Positions 14,301 to 29,612 of a stretch of DNA of 64,000 nucleotides are shown here, piece after piece (positions within the stretch are counted from its first letter, which is position 1; each line of letters begins with the position of its first letter). The stretch is from Stercorarius parasiticus (Eukaryota > Chordata > Aves > Charadriiformes > Stercorariidae). The stretch is taken from contig VWZL01000354.1 in the NCBI GenBank assembly GCA_013396915.1, positions 145,223 through 209,222 of the forward strand. The letters run 5' to 3'. The position numbers and the translations under genes were made by a program. The notes beneath the pieces were generated by a model. That model made no database searches. It was not told the origin of the DNA and worked only from the letters and a program-made list of their open reading frames with translations.

Positions 14301-15949
14301 CTGCCCTGCTGACTCAGTGGACCTACCATAAACAAGGAGGCAGGAGAAGGCCTAGAGGTCCCCAGCCACCTTCTGACAACTTTCAAGTGACACAGCATAA
14401 CACACCCTACGTGCTGGAGAGATTCCTCTGAAAGAAAATGCAAAAGGCTCAAAGCAAGGAAAAAGCAAGCAAACACATACAATACCCAGAGGAATGAAGG
14501 AAAGGAGTTAACAACTCTGCGACAGTGACTAACAGGAATATAATTGAGTGACAAGTTACAGACCAACTCCTAGCCAAAGATTTTACACAAGCAGTTGATG
14601 GTGATCCCTTCCCAGCTCAGCTCCCCCCAGTTCCAGCAACAAGCCAGAGGCATCCACCTTGAGTACCTATTTCCATAATTCACTTAATCATAAGCTTATT
14701 AAAAATGGAAACCACTGAGAAGATGCTAAGTTTTTCCGTGGAAGAAAAAAAGAATCCCAACAACATGACATTAGAAGAGGTAGAGAATACGGATCTAAGG
14801 GTACAAAACCACAGACAAACAACAAAACATTGAGCATAGCACATTAACTAATTATATACAGCACTATCATCCTACCAGCAAATATGAAGCCAAAACATTA
14901 ACCTCAAGTCAAATAGCAAAACAAAAATAAGAGAAGGGATATTGATTCACTCTCTCTGTTGAGTAATCAAGCTTCTTACCATTAGAAATGAGCTGCAAAT
15001 TTTCTGGACAAGCCATCTTTAGCCTTGGAAAAATTAAATCACGCTAGACAGGGACTAAGAAGAGAAATACAGCTGGGTTAGCCCTATGAAAAAAAACAGT
15101 ACAGCGTCCAAATTTGTAATTCCACAGCGAGGTGGGTCTTTGCATCCAGCTTCCACTAGGACCTCAAGATGGGTATGGTCTCTTTTAGTCAAGACAATGG
15201 TGGGCCTTTTGACTACTGAATTAGCACTTATTCCAGATTCATTAAAACCTTTAGGTTTTTGTATCTACTTAGCAGACAAAGTAAAAGGATTTAAACATGC
15301 CATTTTCTGTTACAAGCCTTGGGGCAGGAGATGAAAGAAATAATTAATGTTTCAGAGTTAGTATATGGTAACCATAGCAGGCAAAATCAATTACTGCTAA
15401 GAGGATCTGGAGATAACATGCAGGTTCCCACTCATCTATTTGATATGTGGGTTGTTTTTTTTTTTCCTCTCCATTTCCTCCCCCACTTCTCTTCAGAAAT
15501 GTCTTTTCTCATACATTAGAAGCTGGCCCAAAGAATCCTACTGGGTTGCAAACACATTTAGAGATAAGGATTTGTCATGATACTGTACGGTATCCCCACC
15601 TGTGCACTCCCACTTATCTGAGACTAAAATCAAATCCTTCCCAGATTGCTACTTCTGTCTTTGACACCAAGTTTGGCTACACTGGACTTTATTATCAGCA
15701 AAGCCAAACAATGATGTGGCTTTATCAAGGACACTGTGTAAGCTGGACAGCCACCCTCAAAAGAAAAACTGCAGGACAGATTTGGGAAATTCACAAAAGC
15801 TGTTCGCAAAAGTACCCTCTCATGTGCCATGGGATGGGAACACTTTCAGGATGTAGAGCATTAAAAAAAAGGAACCAAGTAAGAGCTTTAAAAGTCTGTG
15901 AAATAAGTGGTCTAGAAAGGGCAGATGCAGAAATCCAGTTCATACAGGT

Positions 15950-16365
15950 CTGAACAACAAGGAAAGGATGTCTGTTTAAATGATGCCAAGCTCAAAACCA
16001 ATAAAAGGAAATAAATTTTAACACAATCTGCAATTGAATTGTGGAACTTACTACCACAGGAAGATGGCAAGGCCAAAAACATAATGGGATTAAAAACTGA
16101 CTCAGTATGTATATGGATATTGACAATATCTAGAGCTGCGTTTAACACTAAAATTGTGGAAAGAATTATTATCCCTCATGCTTCAGGGTTTTAACCAATT
16201 TCTAACCACTAGAAAACAGGGTGAAGCCTAATAAAGCAAGCAGATATCCCCATGAACATCTTTGTCAGCGTTTCTCCTCTGAATTATCCGGTGCTGGTCA
16301 TAAGCCCATAAAGGCAACTGAATAGATGTGACCCAAATCTGATCTAATAAATCAACTATGACAAA
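15950..16365 (+). repeat. Ancient CR1/L3-like LINE 3' end
   Basis: The stretch encodes a broken reading of the CR1 ORF2 end (IELWNLLPQEDGKAKN-like, around 16030-16080). It is followed by a 3' tail with the words CATGCTTCAGGGTTTTAACC, TCTAACCACTAG and TTTCTCCTCTGAATTATCCGG, which belong to old amniote CR1/L3 elements. It is heavily diverged and no frame is open. Boundaries are approximate. Confidence 0.55.
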
Positions 16366-19300
16366 TTTAGTTTCAGCTAATCCCACATCTCTGATTCAAG
16401 CCTAGGATAGCAAACTGAACCATTCAAAAAGGTTTAATAAAGCTGCTGAAATTGAAATTAAGCACTGACATGTTTACCAGTCTTTGCTCCTTCACCAGCC
16501 TTTGAGCAGCACTCCTGTAACACTGGCAAACCTTCCCTTTGCTCCCTCAAAAGTGCCACGAGTCAGAAAACCTCTCTCCCCTTCCCCACCTCCACCCCAC
16601 AATAAACACTGAAGATGCCACGTAATCCAGAAATCGGTGCTGGAAAAGGACAGTTCAACATGAAGCTTTATTCTCTATAAAGTTATTTTAAAACTAAGTC
16701 TCTCCAACCTTCTCACGTCATTTTTATCAAGCAACAATTAAGCACATTGTTCCAATTAAGTTAAAAAATAATCCGTTAGCTGTGGCTCAAACTGCTGCCT
16801 CAGCAGATCCTTTCTGGTGGAAGCACCACGCATCTTGCATGCTTGCTGAGATACAAGTAATGGAGTGCTATGGAAATTCTAACTCATGTCCCTAGGCTTC
16901 TTTTGGTCATTTCCACATGCACAGAAAACTAACATGAGACATTTTGCAACAACTGCTTTTTGTTTAAACAGGAGTTTAATCATTTAGCTCAAAGTAAGTA
17001 AATAACCCTCTTGCACCCAAAACATTGTCAAAGCACAGACCTGAGTAAAGACCAGGCAGGAGGTAATAAATGAATCCAAAGCAGGAAAGCAAAGGGAATA
17101 AATACAACTGGAGTAAGAAGTGGAAGAAAGATGAGAAATAAAGGACAGGAAGGAAAACAGAAAGGAGGCAGCAAGAACAGAAGTTGTGCCAAAAATCTAA
17201 ATGAGTGAAGCAAATGCATGTGTCCTTAGTTCCACCTCAAACGACTGCAACTTTCTTTCAGGAGCATATCTTGGCAGGAATAAGAATTCGTTTTGACTTC
17301 AAAAAGCAAAGTTAAAAAACACATCCATACAAACAACCCAAACACCACTTCTGCAAACTGCCAAAATTTCAGGCTGCCGTTTTGCATGGGGAAGCTTAAT
17401 GACATCCAGCTTGATGCCCAGGCATTGGTAAACAGTTTACACACTTATTAGTTAGTGACTATTTTAAAGCAAAGCTTGATAATGGCTAGGATTAAGATTT
17501 TGGATGGGGAGTGAAACTGACTAATTACTACAGTGGAGAGGAGGGCATGCACAACAATATACCTGTGGCCTTTCCCAGACTGCTAAATTACGCAAATGGT
17601 TCAGTAATAAAGCCCAGTGGAATTCAACAGTGGAGTAACACTTTCAAGTGGCCTGAGTAAATTAGAGGGGCTTGAAAGGAGGGGAGGGAGTAGAGAGCTG
17701 CAGCAGCTGTTTTTTTTTTTCNCCTCACTGGAAAGTGTGTCCAGGGTTTTATGCTGTTTGGGAGCAAAGGAGTTCAGTGAGACAGTCTGGCCTGCTCACA
17801 TTACAAACTTCCCTTGTGGAAGAGCAATTTGTTTTGTACAGCTCACAGCACCAGATGGATTAGCTGAAAAAGATGTTCAAGACAATGCTTAAGTAACAAA
17901 GACACTAGCAAAAAACCCTGAAAGAACTATAGTTCAGGCGAAAGGTAACAAACCCACCTCTCTTTGTATAGGTCAGCTCCAAGCCACTCCGTCCCATTTC
18001 AGATTAGTTTGCTGAAGATCAGAATTCTTTTTTTCCTATTGCAGTTGGGAAGTTTTCTTCTCCTTTTCAGAAGTAAGAACTGAAAAGCCATACTGACTTA
18101 AATAGGTAAACATTCACTTCTCAATTCCAAACCTGTAGCTTAAATCCATTAACCCACCGCAGACGCAGCCCTGGGACTGAAAGCTTCTGCCACCTGCGAA
18201 AAGCCCCCGCAACAAGACCTCCACACGGCTATGAGCAGGGCTTCCCAAAGCCCGGTGTCTCTGGTTCCAATTTCCATAGAGGCACTAGAAGGACACACCA
18301 TGGTCCACTCTGGATTGAAAGAGCTGGATTACTTCAAAAATAAATACATTAAAAAGAAAAAACAAAACAAAGCACTCCAAACTGTGGTCTTATGCTGTTA
18401 CTATGTAAAATGCTGTTAATATTTTAGAAACCTTATTTACCTTCTTTTTAGTTCTGCACAATTTTTTCTCCCCCTTAAATGCAACAAAGATGAATTGGGT
18501 TCACTTCTGTGTATAACCAGTTCCACTCTTAAATTCCAGCACAGCCCTGCAGATCTTTTCTTTCAGAACTATAACAAAGGTACTGGAAATCCCCAAATCT
18601 TCTCCTGTAAAGTCTAGATTTTCTTTGTAATGGTTTCAAAATGGATGGAAATATCAATATTTTACAAAACAAAATGGAGTGGTACTTTGCAAAAGCTACA
18701 TTTGAGCCTCAAATAAATAAATAAAACCATCTCTTTAGCCCAAGTAATTGCTCTATCACATGATATGTGGAGGTGGCAAATTGCCAGGCTGCAAGAATTT
18801 GTATCTCAGCATTGTTTCTTCTCACCAATCTGTATTGCCACAGAGATGAAACTGTTCTACTAAGTTTTTCCAGCACCATGAAAATATTAATTCCGATAGT
18901 TCATTTGCACATGCTGAGCACACTCTGTCTAGGTCAGTAGTCAATACAAGACCTCAGCAAGTGCTAAATTAGTGGGATGACATGACATGAAGAGGTACTG
19001 CGTTGCCAGAAGTGCAGTCCTCCTGGTAAGAGGAGCCTGAAAGTCACTAACGATCCCACAGTACTTCTTGCAATAGTAACATCGCTCCAAGAAGGGTCTT
19101 GGGGAAATTCTGACTCAGATAATCACATCCCACCAGCCAAGGTTCACTCTAGAGTTTCAGCTACATGTGATGTTTTAAAGGATCCTGCAATGCTGAGAGA
19201 AGCAGAGATGTCTACACTTCAGCACAGGAGAGGCTGTATTTTGCATAGGTAAACTCCAAACTGCCTTTTAAACTGTATTTGCCCCTTCATAGGGGTAAGG

Positions 19301-22300
19301 GTTAAGATTCAATTAGGAACTGCAACAATTTTCTTTAAAGGACAGAGCCATGCAACGTAAGGAGAAAAAAAGGGGAGGGGGGAATGAAGTTAAGTGTTAC
19401 GACTCAAAATCTGGTTTCTGTTTTAAGATGTTTATGATAGAGACTTCAAAGATGTTTATTAGAAGTCTACAGTCATACCTATTTGAGATGCAAAGACCAT
19501 ATCTGGATTAAGCAGACAGGAAATATGAAGTGTGCCAGGACATACCAGAATTTAAATAGAATAATAAACATAGCTACTAGAACAAGAGTTCTCAATTTTT
19601 CCATCTCATGACCTTGCATTAGCATAAAGTTTTGAAACGTCCCTTTCATACTCTCTTGTTTACCCACGATGAAAGAGAAAGGCAGATCATGTCTCTTCTC
19701 TGCCTGTTCCTAACCCCTTAGGGTTAGGAATCCACAATCAGAACCACGATGAACTGGAAGATCCCCACATAATTACTCCAGTTAGCATGCAACCAAGCAC
19801 ACAAAAGACATTTGAAATAATTCAGTATCACAGCATGTATTGAGTGACTAATCTGGCCAACTAACAAGATGCCATGGAGTATTCTACATTAAATATGCCA
19901 TGGTTTGGGTCTTTCGGGGGGTGCATGTGTTTGTTTTTAAGGTTAATAAGGCCAGGGTAATTTAAAACTGCACTACTAAATCATGCTATTAAACCAGTAA
20001 CGGAAACTAGAGAAAACTGATGCTTAGATGTAAACTAAGCATGTGAGGGGAAAGAGTGGCAAGCAAAAAAATAACACCCCAAACCCCCAAACACATTCCC
20101 AATGTTTTGGGCTTCTCCATTTTGTTTTTGGTTTGGGTTCCCCCCCCTCTCTTTTTATACAGTGTTGTTAACTCACCTATCTGATGCCAAAAGGAACTGG
20201 TTTGGGTTTTGGGTTTGTTTTGTTTTTTTTTTTACTTAAAAAACCAAACCAAAACACACCCCACCCTCCCCCAACAAAAAACCCCACACTGGCTATGAAA
20301 CAGAGAAGGCTGCACTCTTAAACCGCATCACATCTCAGCCTGCACACACCTTGGCACTTCCCAGGGCGTTCTTTGATCAGCATGGGCCTTGGGAGGCTTG
20401 GGGACAACATGTTCATTCAGACATTATCAGTGTCAGGAAGGTGGCAGCCAGGCCACCGAACCCCTGGCTGCCTCGCCAAGGCTGTGTACTGCAGAAGCCC
20501 TGGCAAGTCTCAGCACCCAGCAGAGAGCCACAGACAGGCTGCAGGTTTCCTGTAGAGGCTTATGTAAAATTGTTACACGTTACCTAAGAGAAGGGAGACA
20601 TGCAAACACATAACAGATGAGATGAGGAAGTTTCTGTAATTTGTATTTCTAAGGTCCACATCCCTTAACTCCATTTGCTGCACATCAAAAACTCACTCAT
20701 TCCACATCACCGCTTTCTTCAATTGTGTTAACACTGCCTCTGGCCACATTTAACTACCAGGATATTTATATTCTTGATTTACATGCCTAAATGTATCCAT
20801 TAAGGGTCAAATCCTGAATGAAATCAATGAGACAGCCTAGGCAAAGAAGATGGCAGGGTTAGATACAAGCGTGCACTGGTAATGGGAGATTAAAAAAAAT
20901 TACTTCCGAGAACCTTTGTATTTTTGGTATTTTTGGAGCATAAGATTTCTACAGCTTTTGAAGAATTCACAATTATGACTGGAGATAATATTTTTCATTC
21001 AGACTGCAGTAATGCAAAGAAACCAACAGCTAACGACCAACCCTAAAAAAAACAAAGGTGGAAGACTGTCCTCTGGCATTCAGTGTCCTGGCTCTGCAAC
21101 AGTTAAAAGGTCCCCACAGCTGTGCTGGCATCATCGATTAGGGTGAACAAGGAAAGAACAGAAAAATAAAGCCACCTTAATTTCAAGCTCCATTAGAACT
21201 GAAGGACTTGTGGCGGGGGCAGGGGGGAGAAATCAATGTTTGGCAAATGCAAAAGGAAAAATGCATTTTCAGGCTAAGCTAATGTGAACAATGGATGGTG
21301 AGTAGCACTTGAGGTTGCCCCTTTAAGGTTGTGTCAGCATTTCCATTTATAAACTCTGATTTTAGTTACACTCTAGTAGATTACCACAGGCTTTGGTATT
21401 ATTCTAGCAGATACCACAAAGTATATCACAAATGGTAATATAAAATAGCAGTAAGAGCTCACTGGTTGAATAATGCACCCTGTCGGTACCTGACGTCAGA
21501 GTAAGCATTTTTAAATTATGAGTCATACACGTACACACACACAAACAGAACAAACTGTGCTGGGACCCAGATTCTACCAACACTAAACCAGAAGTCAAAG
21601 CTGCCTGTTTATGGTACTCTGAAAAACTTGAAAATATCCCAGATACTTAATTTCAGTCTGCCTCAGTTGCCACTTGGACAGATTTCAGTCTAACATTCTG
21701 CCTTTATTTAGATAAAAGCTCTTATTTCTGTATCTGGACTTCCAGAGAGCTACTCAGTCAATACCCTGAACATCCACACCCAGAAATCAAACCCAAACCC
21801 TAGTATGCAACCTTTAATTTCAGTTCTGCCTAGATCAGAAGGCCAAGGTGGAACTGTTGTACAAATGAGATAATTCAACAAGATTTTCCTTCAGTGTAAT
21901 GGGGCCAGGACTTCACCACAAACTTTCTAAGCATATAAAACAACGTATGCAAGAAGAGCTCTAGCATCCATACAGATGCACAGAGCTGGATCAAGCCTTA
22001 AACTGAGAGCAAACCCAGTTCCTAAAGTACCACCATAACACTTCAAAACAAGCATGTAGGGAGGGCTAAAACTAGCATCACACCAGTGTGACCTGTTCAA
22101 AACACAAAGCACACAGCACGCTGTAATCAGTCAAAATATCTTAGTAAGCATAAATCAAACCTTGATCCTGCAACTAACCCCTACCAGGTACCCCAAACAA
22201 GTTTACTAGAGCAGCACCAAACCTCTCTGACATCCATACATAAACCAAACAACACAGGTGCAAGAGCAGGTCCTAGCTTACATGTTACAGCAGCACAGCC

Positions 22301-25300
22301 TTCCCATAGACTTGTAGTAATTCCTCCTCTGGCTGCCATTACTGTGACCTGAGCAAGGTCTGCTACAAGAGTGCTCACCAGAAGAGGACATCATAGCTTG
22401 CATCTCTGCAAGAGTGAAGAAATACCTTTTCTGAATGGAATGTCAATATTACATCTATACACGCACATCCCATCTTTGAGATATCAGCTTGCACGATCAA
22501 CTCTTACCTGGGATTTTTAAAAGCCACAAAGAAACAAACAAAAGACCCAACATGCATTTACATACTAATTATGGCATCAAGAATCACTTGACTACCATAT
22601 TGAACTTCGAAAAGATTTTGCCAAAATAGGGATTTTTGACAATTTAGAAAATCTTGATCTTCATAAACTCTGGACATAGGAATTGTTATGAACTGGATTT
22701 GCTGCAAGACGTGTTTATTGCGTTGCATGCAACTTAAGAACACAGTCTTTGAAATGAGAGAGAAAAAATACAAATTCTATGATTTAATGGCAAGCCTAGA
22801 ATCTTGTTCATAATCTTCCCGGCCTACTGCTCTAGTGGGAGACATTTCCTGGACTTGCAACCCTTTTATGTGCAAGCAATCTACATTTTACAACTGATAA
22901 ATAATTCAGATAATTAATTGAGCTGCAATTTGGTGCACTTCTTTTTAGTCAGCACTATGGAGCACCATTTAAAAGAGGTTCTGTACAGAAAGTCCCTCTT
23001 GCTTGTTAACCCAAGCTGAGGCTTCTATTAAGGTGAATTCCTAGATTCTCTTAACACTTCCTAGATGTTTCATATCAGTGTCCTGGGACAACATGCCCTA
23101 GGATGTTCCCCTCTTGTTTTTCTTGCTGTGTTTTACTCTGTTTATAAGAAACAGGGTATTTCCTGGAATTCTCCTTCTGCAGTGCTAACTGCCATCATTT
23201 GAGAGATTAGATTCTAGCATATCTCTCTATGCTGCCCACATACAGGCTGCTAGAATAGACCGCAACATAAGAAGGAACAGAGACAATAAGTAAATACTTT
23301 AGGTAAGAAAGCTCGAGAAGCTCAAGCAAACTGACGGAGTAATCACTGGATGCAAAGCAGTGATGTAGGAGCACATGGCAGGAAGTCTATGGGGTATTTT
23401 CATGCTGTAAGAGCTTTGGTAGAATTTAGAAGTCAGCAGAAACCAAAATTCATACAATGAAGATTTAATCATATTTGTAGCAAATGGTCAGCAAAGGCTA
23501 AGCATTAGGTCTATGCCTCTGGCACATGTGCCCATATTCACCTCCAGAGGCACCACCTTCTCCTGCACTGTGGTGTACACTGGCTGTACCAATGCAGAAT
23601 CCCACTGCAGCTTCACCGGGAAGAAAGAGTGCACAGATTTGCAGTTTCAGGTGCTTACCTGAAAAAAAGTTTCAGCCTCTTAATCAAATGATGCTGTAGA
23701 GTATTTATGAACCGATAACACTACTTGCTCAAACTGAAGCTTGAGGGACACCACACACGCAAGAATAATTAGAATATAGAAGAATCTACAAATGACAAGT
23801 GAGTTTCAGAGAGGATTTAAGGCTAAATAAATTTGCTGTAAATTATGCAGGCTTAAGCAGTATGTGTGTTGAGCATCAGGAAGAGACGGGACTAAGAAAG
23901 GACAGCTGAGCCTACAATGACAAACTGTGAACCAAGTTCATCAAGTATTTGGGAAGAAGTTTTTGTTGGTTAAAAAAAGAGTAATGGTAATTCTAGAAAG
24001 CGTGGGCTGCAGGCTTGATCCAGGACAGCGCAGCCCTTCCCAATGCACGGAGTTAAAGCCTACCAGTACGTCTGTGTAAATCCTGAGTAACAGCAGAGGA
24101 ATTAGCAAAGTCCTGTAAAACAATAAACCAGATCCCTTCCTTGTATCACACTGCCTTCTAGGATACAATGGGAGCAACTTATGGAGGGAGAATTCTACAC
24201 GGTATAGAGGGATAGCTACATCCATCACAAAATAAATACAACAAGCCTGAAGAAGCCTTATGAAACTAATTAGCTAGGAAGAACAAAACCAAATCCCAAC
24301 AACCATCAGAAGGTATGAGAAAAATAACATAGGAAGAAGCTTTTGCAGCACTTCTTATCTAAAGCATCAAATAATTTTAAGACCAGCTTGGTTAACAGAG
24401 CTAATTAGAGGATAATCAGCAGCATTTAACATGAAGGTCCTCTTAGGTAACTAACAAAAAAAATCGTAATAAAACTCTGAAAGGCCAAGATTCTATTGAT
24501 GACTGCATACCAGAACCTACAGATGAATGCAGAGACTTGTCCATATTCTAAGCAAGTTACTTTCAGTTAACAGACCACTGTCAACATCAGCCAGACAGCT
24601 TGAGATTTGACTGCAAGTACCTCAGACAGAGCAGAGGATGATGTTCTGCAAACCAACAAAAATCCTTGCACCCGTTAACTGCAAAACAGACAGCGACAAA
24701 ACATTTAAAAGTGACACTTTATTCAGGCACCTGCAAGAAGATCTAAAATGGGGCACCTCGCCATGCTTCCCATAGCAAATTGGCTTTAGTTAATTTAGTA
24801 TGTTTCCTACACGTGGCCTGCAAAAAAAATTAAGATTCAAAGCACACATGTATTAGACCTCAGACATGAGTAGTTAGGTTTAAATTAAAGTGATCACTGA
24901 TTAAATCACCAGTGTTAATCATGATTCAAAACAGCAAGCAGGGAACTTTGATTTAAATGATTAATTTTAATCCTGTTTTTCATTTACACTTTTTAGCTGT
25001 TTTCCTAAAGGAAGGGCTGAATCTTATTGGCCGATTTGGCCATTTAAACACATTGATTTGCAATTAACCATCGTTTTTATGCCAGATTTGAAGCTTTTCC
25101 CAAACAGGAGGATACAATTGTTTCTTTATTCACAACACAAACTTATTTAAAAAGCACAGTATTTATTCAGAATCTTAAACATATTTATTAAGCTTGAAAA
25201 CAATGAATGAGAAATTTCTTATTTACTAGATGATGCTCTTAAACATGCGCTTCATGTCAAGCTCCACTAGGATGGACTAGAATCCCACGAGAAACAGACC

Positions 25301-27638
25301 ATATAAAAACGTTCAGTCAATTAAAATGCCTTATATAAAGAAAAAAAGTATCCAGCTTGTATTTCAGAATGTTTGCATTTCAAATTGTTTCAGTAAGACT
25401 AAAGAAATCATTAACTTTAGTGGCAAAAAGACAGATTGAAAGTGATGGCTAGACACAGAGGCATTTTGGCACCTGAACATGCAAACAGACCGATATTTAA
25501 GAAACTTTCAAGAATGTCTACACAAGGTAAGTACCCAAGTCCCACAGAAATCACCTGAAGTTGAAAACAATGAGTTTCAGATACCAAATCTGTTTAAGCA
25601 TGGCTGAAAATCTCTTGATTTCAGGTGGTAAGGTGTTTAAAAAAAAAAGTCTCCTCCTACATCCTTCAAAATTTTCCAATTAAATCTTATCTGTCACTTT
25701 AAAAAAAAATGCTTATTTTTTACTTAGATAATTTTAATAGTTTATAGTATGCTTAGTCCATAATGTCAACTGCCATGAATTCAAACTTAAACACTTCCTT
25801 TTTAAAAGAAATAAACACATTCCAATGAAAAACATTCGAGTATTGACATGAGTCTTAAAAGAAATACACTAGAGATAAGAAAATATACTGAGATGATCAC
25901 CAGAACATACCAGAATTCACTACTTCAAATGGTAAGTCCTTGACAAATGGTAAGTCCTTGACATCTGGTATAATTAAGAAAGAAGAAAGCCTTCATGTTT
26001 TCGTTAGGTAACCAATAAAAATAAAGTAAAACGTGAGTATTACACAGTCCTATCCATTTTCTCATATGCCATAAATGTCAGATTCAAAGAGTCAAGAGCT
26101 CCACTGCTTGTGGGCTTGAGAATCTACAATAAGATTGCTCTTAAAACAGAAAGGAAAAACACCAGAAATCAAAGAAGGATTAACAGCAGTACTAAACCTA
26201 AAAAAAAAAAAAAAGAAGAAAAAAGAGCTCTTGAAAAAAAGTCTAGACAGAATGGGGTCAAGGAAGACATGTACCAAGTTTAACATCACCAATTAGAAAT
26301 ACACCATCAGAAACTGGAACAAAAGAATAAAATGAGAAACGACAGAAAGTGAACGGTGCCAGTGGTTTAGAGCTCTCACTATGATCACGCAATAGATAAG
26401 TCTCCAGAGTGCACTAATTTTTAGTGAAAAAGAGGGGAAAAACATCTGGGGAGGGTGAGAGGAGATAGCCAAATATGCTAGGAATTGCTGGAAGGTGAAG
26501 AGGTGCAGAGGCACAAGAAGAAACCCCATCTTGGAGAAACCATTAGATGCTCTGAGTAGCCAGTCCTCACACATAGAGTCATCCCTCTGCATTCCCAGCC
26601 CAAGAGGACTGAAGGCAGCCCCAACACGGAGAAGTACTGCTTGCGCTGCAAAGAAACATCTTGTCACAGGCCCCAGAGCAAGCACACACAGCCTCTGGGA
26701 AAGGCTATGGGCCTTAGAGAACAGGGGATTAAGTAAATCTGCCTGAAGACAGGAGACCCCAGGGCTCCGACACTAGAATGAAACCAGACTAAGGGCCCAT
26801 CCACCCAAAATGGACAGTACTAAATGCTTAAATAAAACATACCATTAGATAAAATGGAGTAACTTCACACACCTCCCTTGCCTTCCTTTCCCTTCTGAAG
26901 TTCAGGGCATACTACATCTGCGAAAAAGAAGAGTTTACAACTCTTTTGACCCTCCTAACTTAGCCATCTGCCAGTAAGGAGAGAGAATATAAGCTTCAAA
27001 ATGATTAACCAGTAACTCATACTGTTATCTTCAATGCAACCCACATCATCAATTCCAAAACCAGCTCTTAACTTGGTAATGAATACCGCAGATTTCTTCA
27101 TCATGAGGATATTCTACAAGGGCAGGCAACTATCATAAAGCAAAAATAGATGGGTCACATTAATTTCTAAGACACCTGGGGAGACAACCTACAGGAAAAT
27201 TTACAAGATTAAATCACACTGGTAAAGCATATGAAACATGGCAAAGTCAGTCTACCAAGACAAGGTTATGACATTTGAGATACAGTGAAAGCAAAAGCTA
27301 TACTCACCACTTTTGCCTGTTAACTTAAATGCCCTCTACTCCAACACCTCAAAATTGCCAAGTGGTTCCACATGTGTTCTTCCAACAAGACATAAAAAGA
27401 GGTCTCAAAACTATGAGGGAGAGGTATCCCTCTGCAATTTAGGCTTGCAAAGCCGACAAAGACAGGTCCGCAAAGGCAGTAAGTATGTACCTAGTTCCTC
27501 TTGACTTCAGCAAGAGTTTAGAACTTAAAAGTACTTCTGCCGATATGGTACTTAATGCTGCTTCTGATGGCTAACTCAAACATTTTTCATCACTGAAAGC
27601 AGCGTCTCTCCTTTGTACTTCCTCTAGCCAGTGAACTA

Positions 27639-28609
<971 letters not shown>

Positions 28610-28943
28610 TCAAGATGCACAGAAACCTTCAGAGGAAGAGAGAAAAATCCTTGCTCAGCTGTGAACAGTTTCTATACATACAGAGGCACAGACAGACCAG
28701 CAAGAGCAGGTCTTCTAGAACATGATACTCTTCTGCCCATCCTCCCCAAGCACTAAACAGCAAGAAAATTATTTCAAGTGGTCTCGGAGAGCTTTGCCTT
28801 GCAGGACTACGTTCTTAAGGCAGATCTATGGACCTGTCAGAAGTGGGCCGCAGATGCCATATGACAGCTCATATACTGCCATGTGAAGAATTTAGTGTTA
28901 ATTTAGCTATAAACTACTTGTATACACATATATATAAGTAGTT

Positions 28944-28992
28944 TGGAGAGCTGGACTCGATGATCCTTATGGGTCCCTTCCAACTCAAGATA
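28944..28992 (+). repeat. CR1 LINE 3' tail (plus orientation)
   Basis: The words GAGCTGGACTCGATGATCC and GGGTCCCTTCCAACTCAAGA are the typical CR1 3' end in forward orientation. It is truncated to about 50 bp. It abuts a second CR1 in the opposite orientation, so the two 3' ends face each other. Confidence 0.75.
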
Positions 28993-29612
28993 TTACAGAA
29001 TCACAGAATGGCGAGGGTTGGAACGGACCTCTGGAGATCATCCAGTCCAACCCCCTGCCAGAGCAGGGTCACCCACAGCAGGTGGCACAGGAACGCGTCC
29101 AGGCGGGTTTGGAATGTCTCCAGAGAGGGAGACTCCACCACCTCTCTGGGCAGCCTGTGCCAGGGCTCTGCCACCCTCACAGGAAAGAAGTTCCTCCTCA
29201 TGTTTAGGTGAAACTTCAAGTTTATGCCCGTTACCCCTTGTCCTGTGGCAGGGCACCACTGAGAAGAGCCTGGCCCCATCCTCCTGACACCCACCCTTGA
29301 AGTATTTATAAGCGTTGATAAGACCCCCCCTCAGTTGTCTTTTTTCCAGACTGAAAAGACCCAAATCCCTCAGCCTTTCTTCATAAGAGAGGTGTTCCAG
29401 TCCCCTCAGCATCTTGGTAGCCCTTTGCTGTCCCCTCTCCAGCAGTTCCCTGGCCTTCTTGAACCAGGGAGCCCAGAACTGGACACAGCACTCGAGATGC
29501 GGCCTCACCAGGGCAGAGCACAGCGGGAGGATGACCTCCCTCCACTTGCTGGCCACGCTCTTCTTGATGCACCCCAGGATGCCATTGGCCTTCTTGGCCA
29601 CAAGGGCATATT
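28993..29612 (-). repeat. CR1 LINE, 5'-truncated, with ORF2 C-terminal fragment
   Basis: The minus strand encodes the C-terminal end of the CR1 reverse transcriptase polyprotein, including [40 protein letters not shown] and [20 protein letters not shown]. The 3' end reads CCATTCTGTGATTCTGTAAT on the minus strand, the usual CR1 tail. It is 5'-truncated, so it cannot move by itself. It lies in NUP93 intron 1. A near-identical sister copy lies at 48.57-49.18 kb. Confidence 0.93.

Noticed and set aside
14075..14566. Minus-strand 163-codon open frame with a hydrophobic start
   Set aside because: Does not match a NUP93 exon or any family I know; AT-rich intron chance frame.
15447..15953. Plus-strand 168-codon open frame in the NUP93 intron
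   Set aside because: No recognisable family, begins in a poly-T/C tract, runs into an old CR1 relic; likely chance.
19710..19731. TCCTAACCCCTTAGGGTTAGGA, telomere-like palindrome
   Set aside because: Only 9-bp arms and a single copy; too short for an interstitial telomere or fusion point.
20200..20290. T/G-rich tract facing an A/C-rich tract as an inverted repeat
   Set aside because: Low-complexity sequence pairs by chance; no defined arms.
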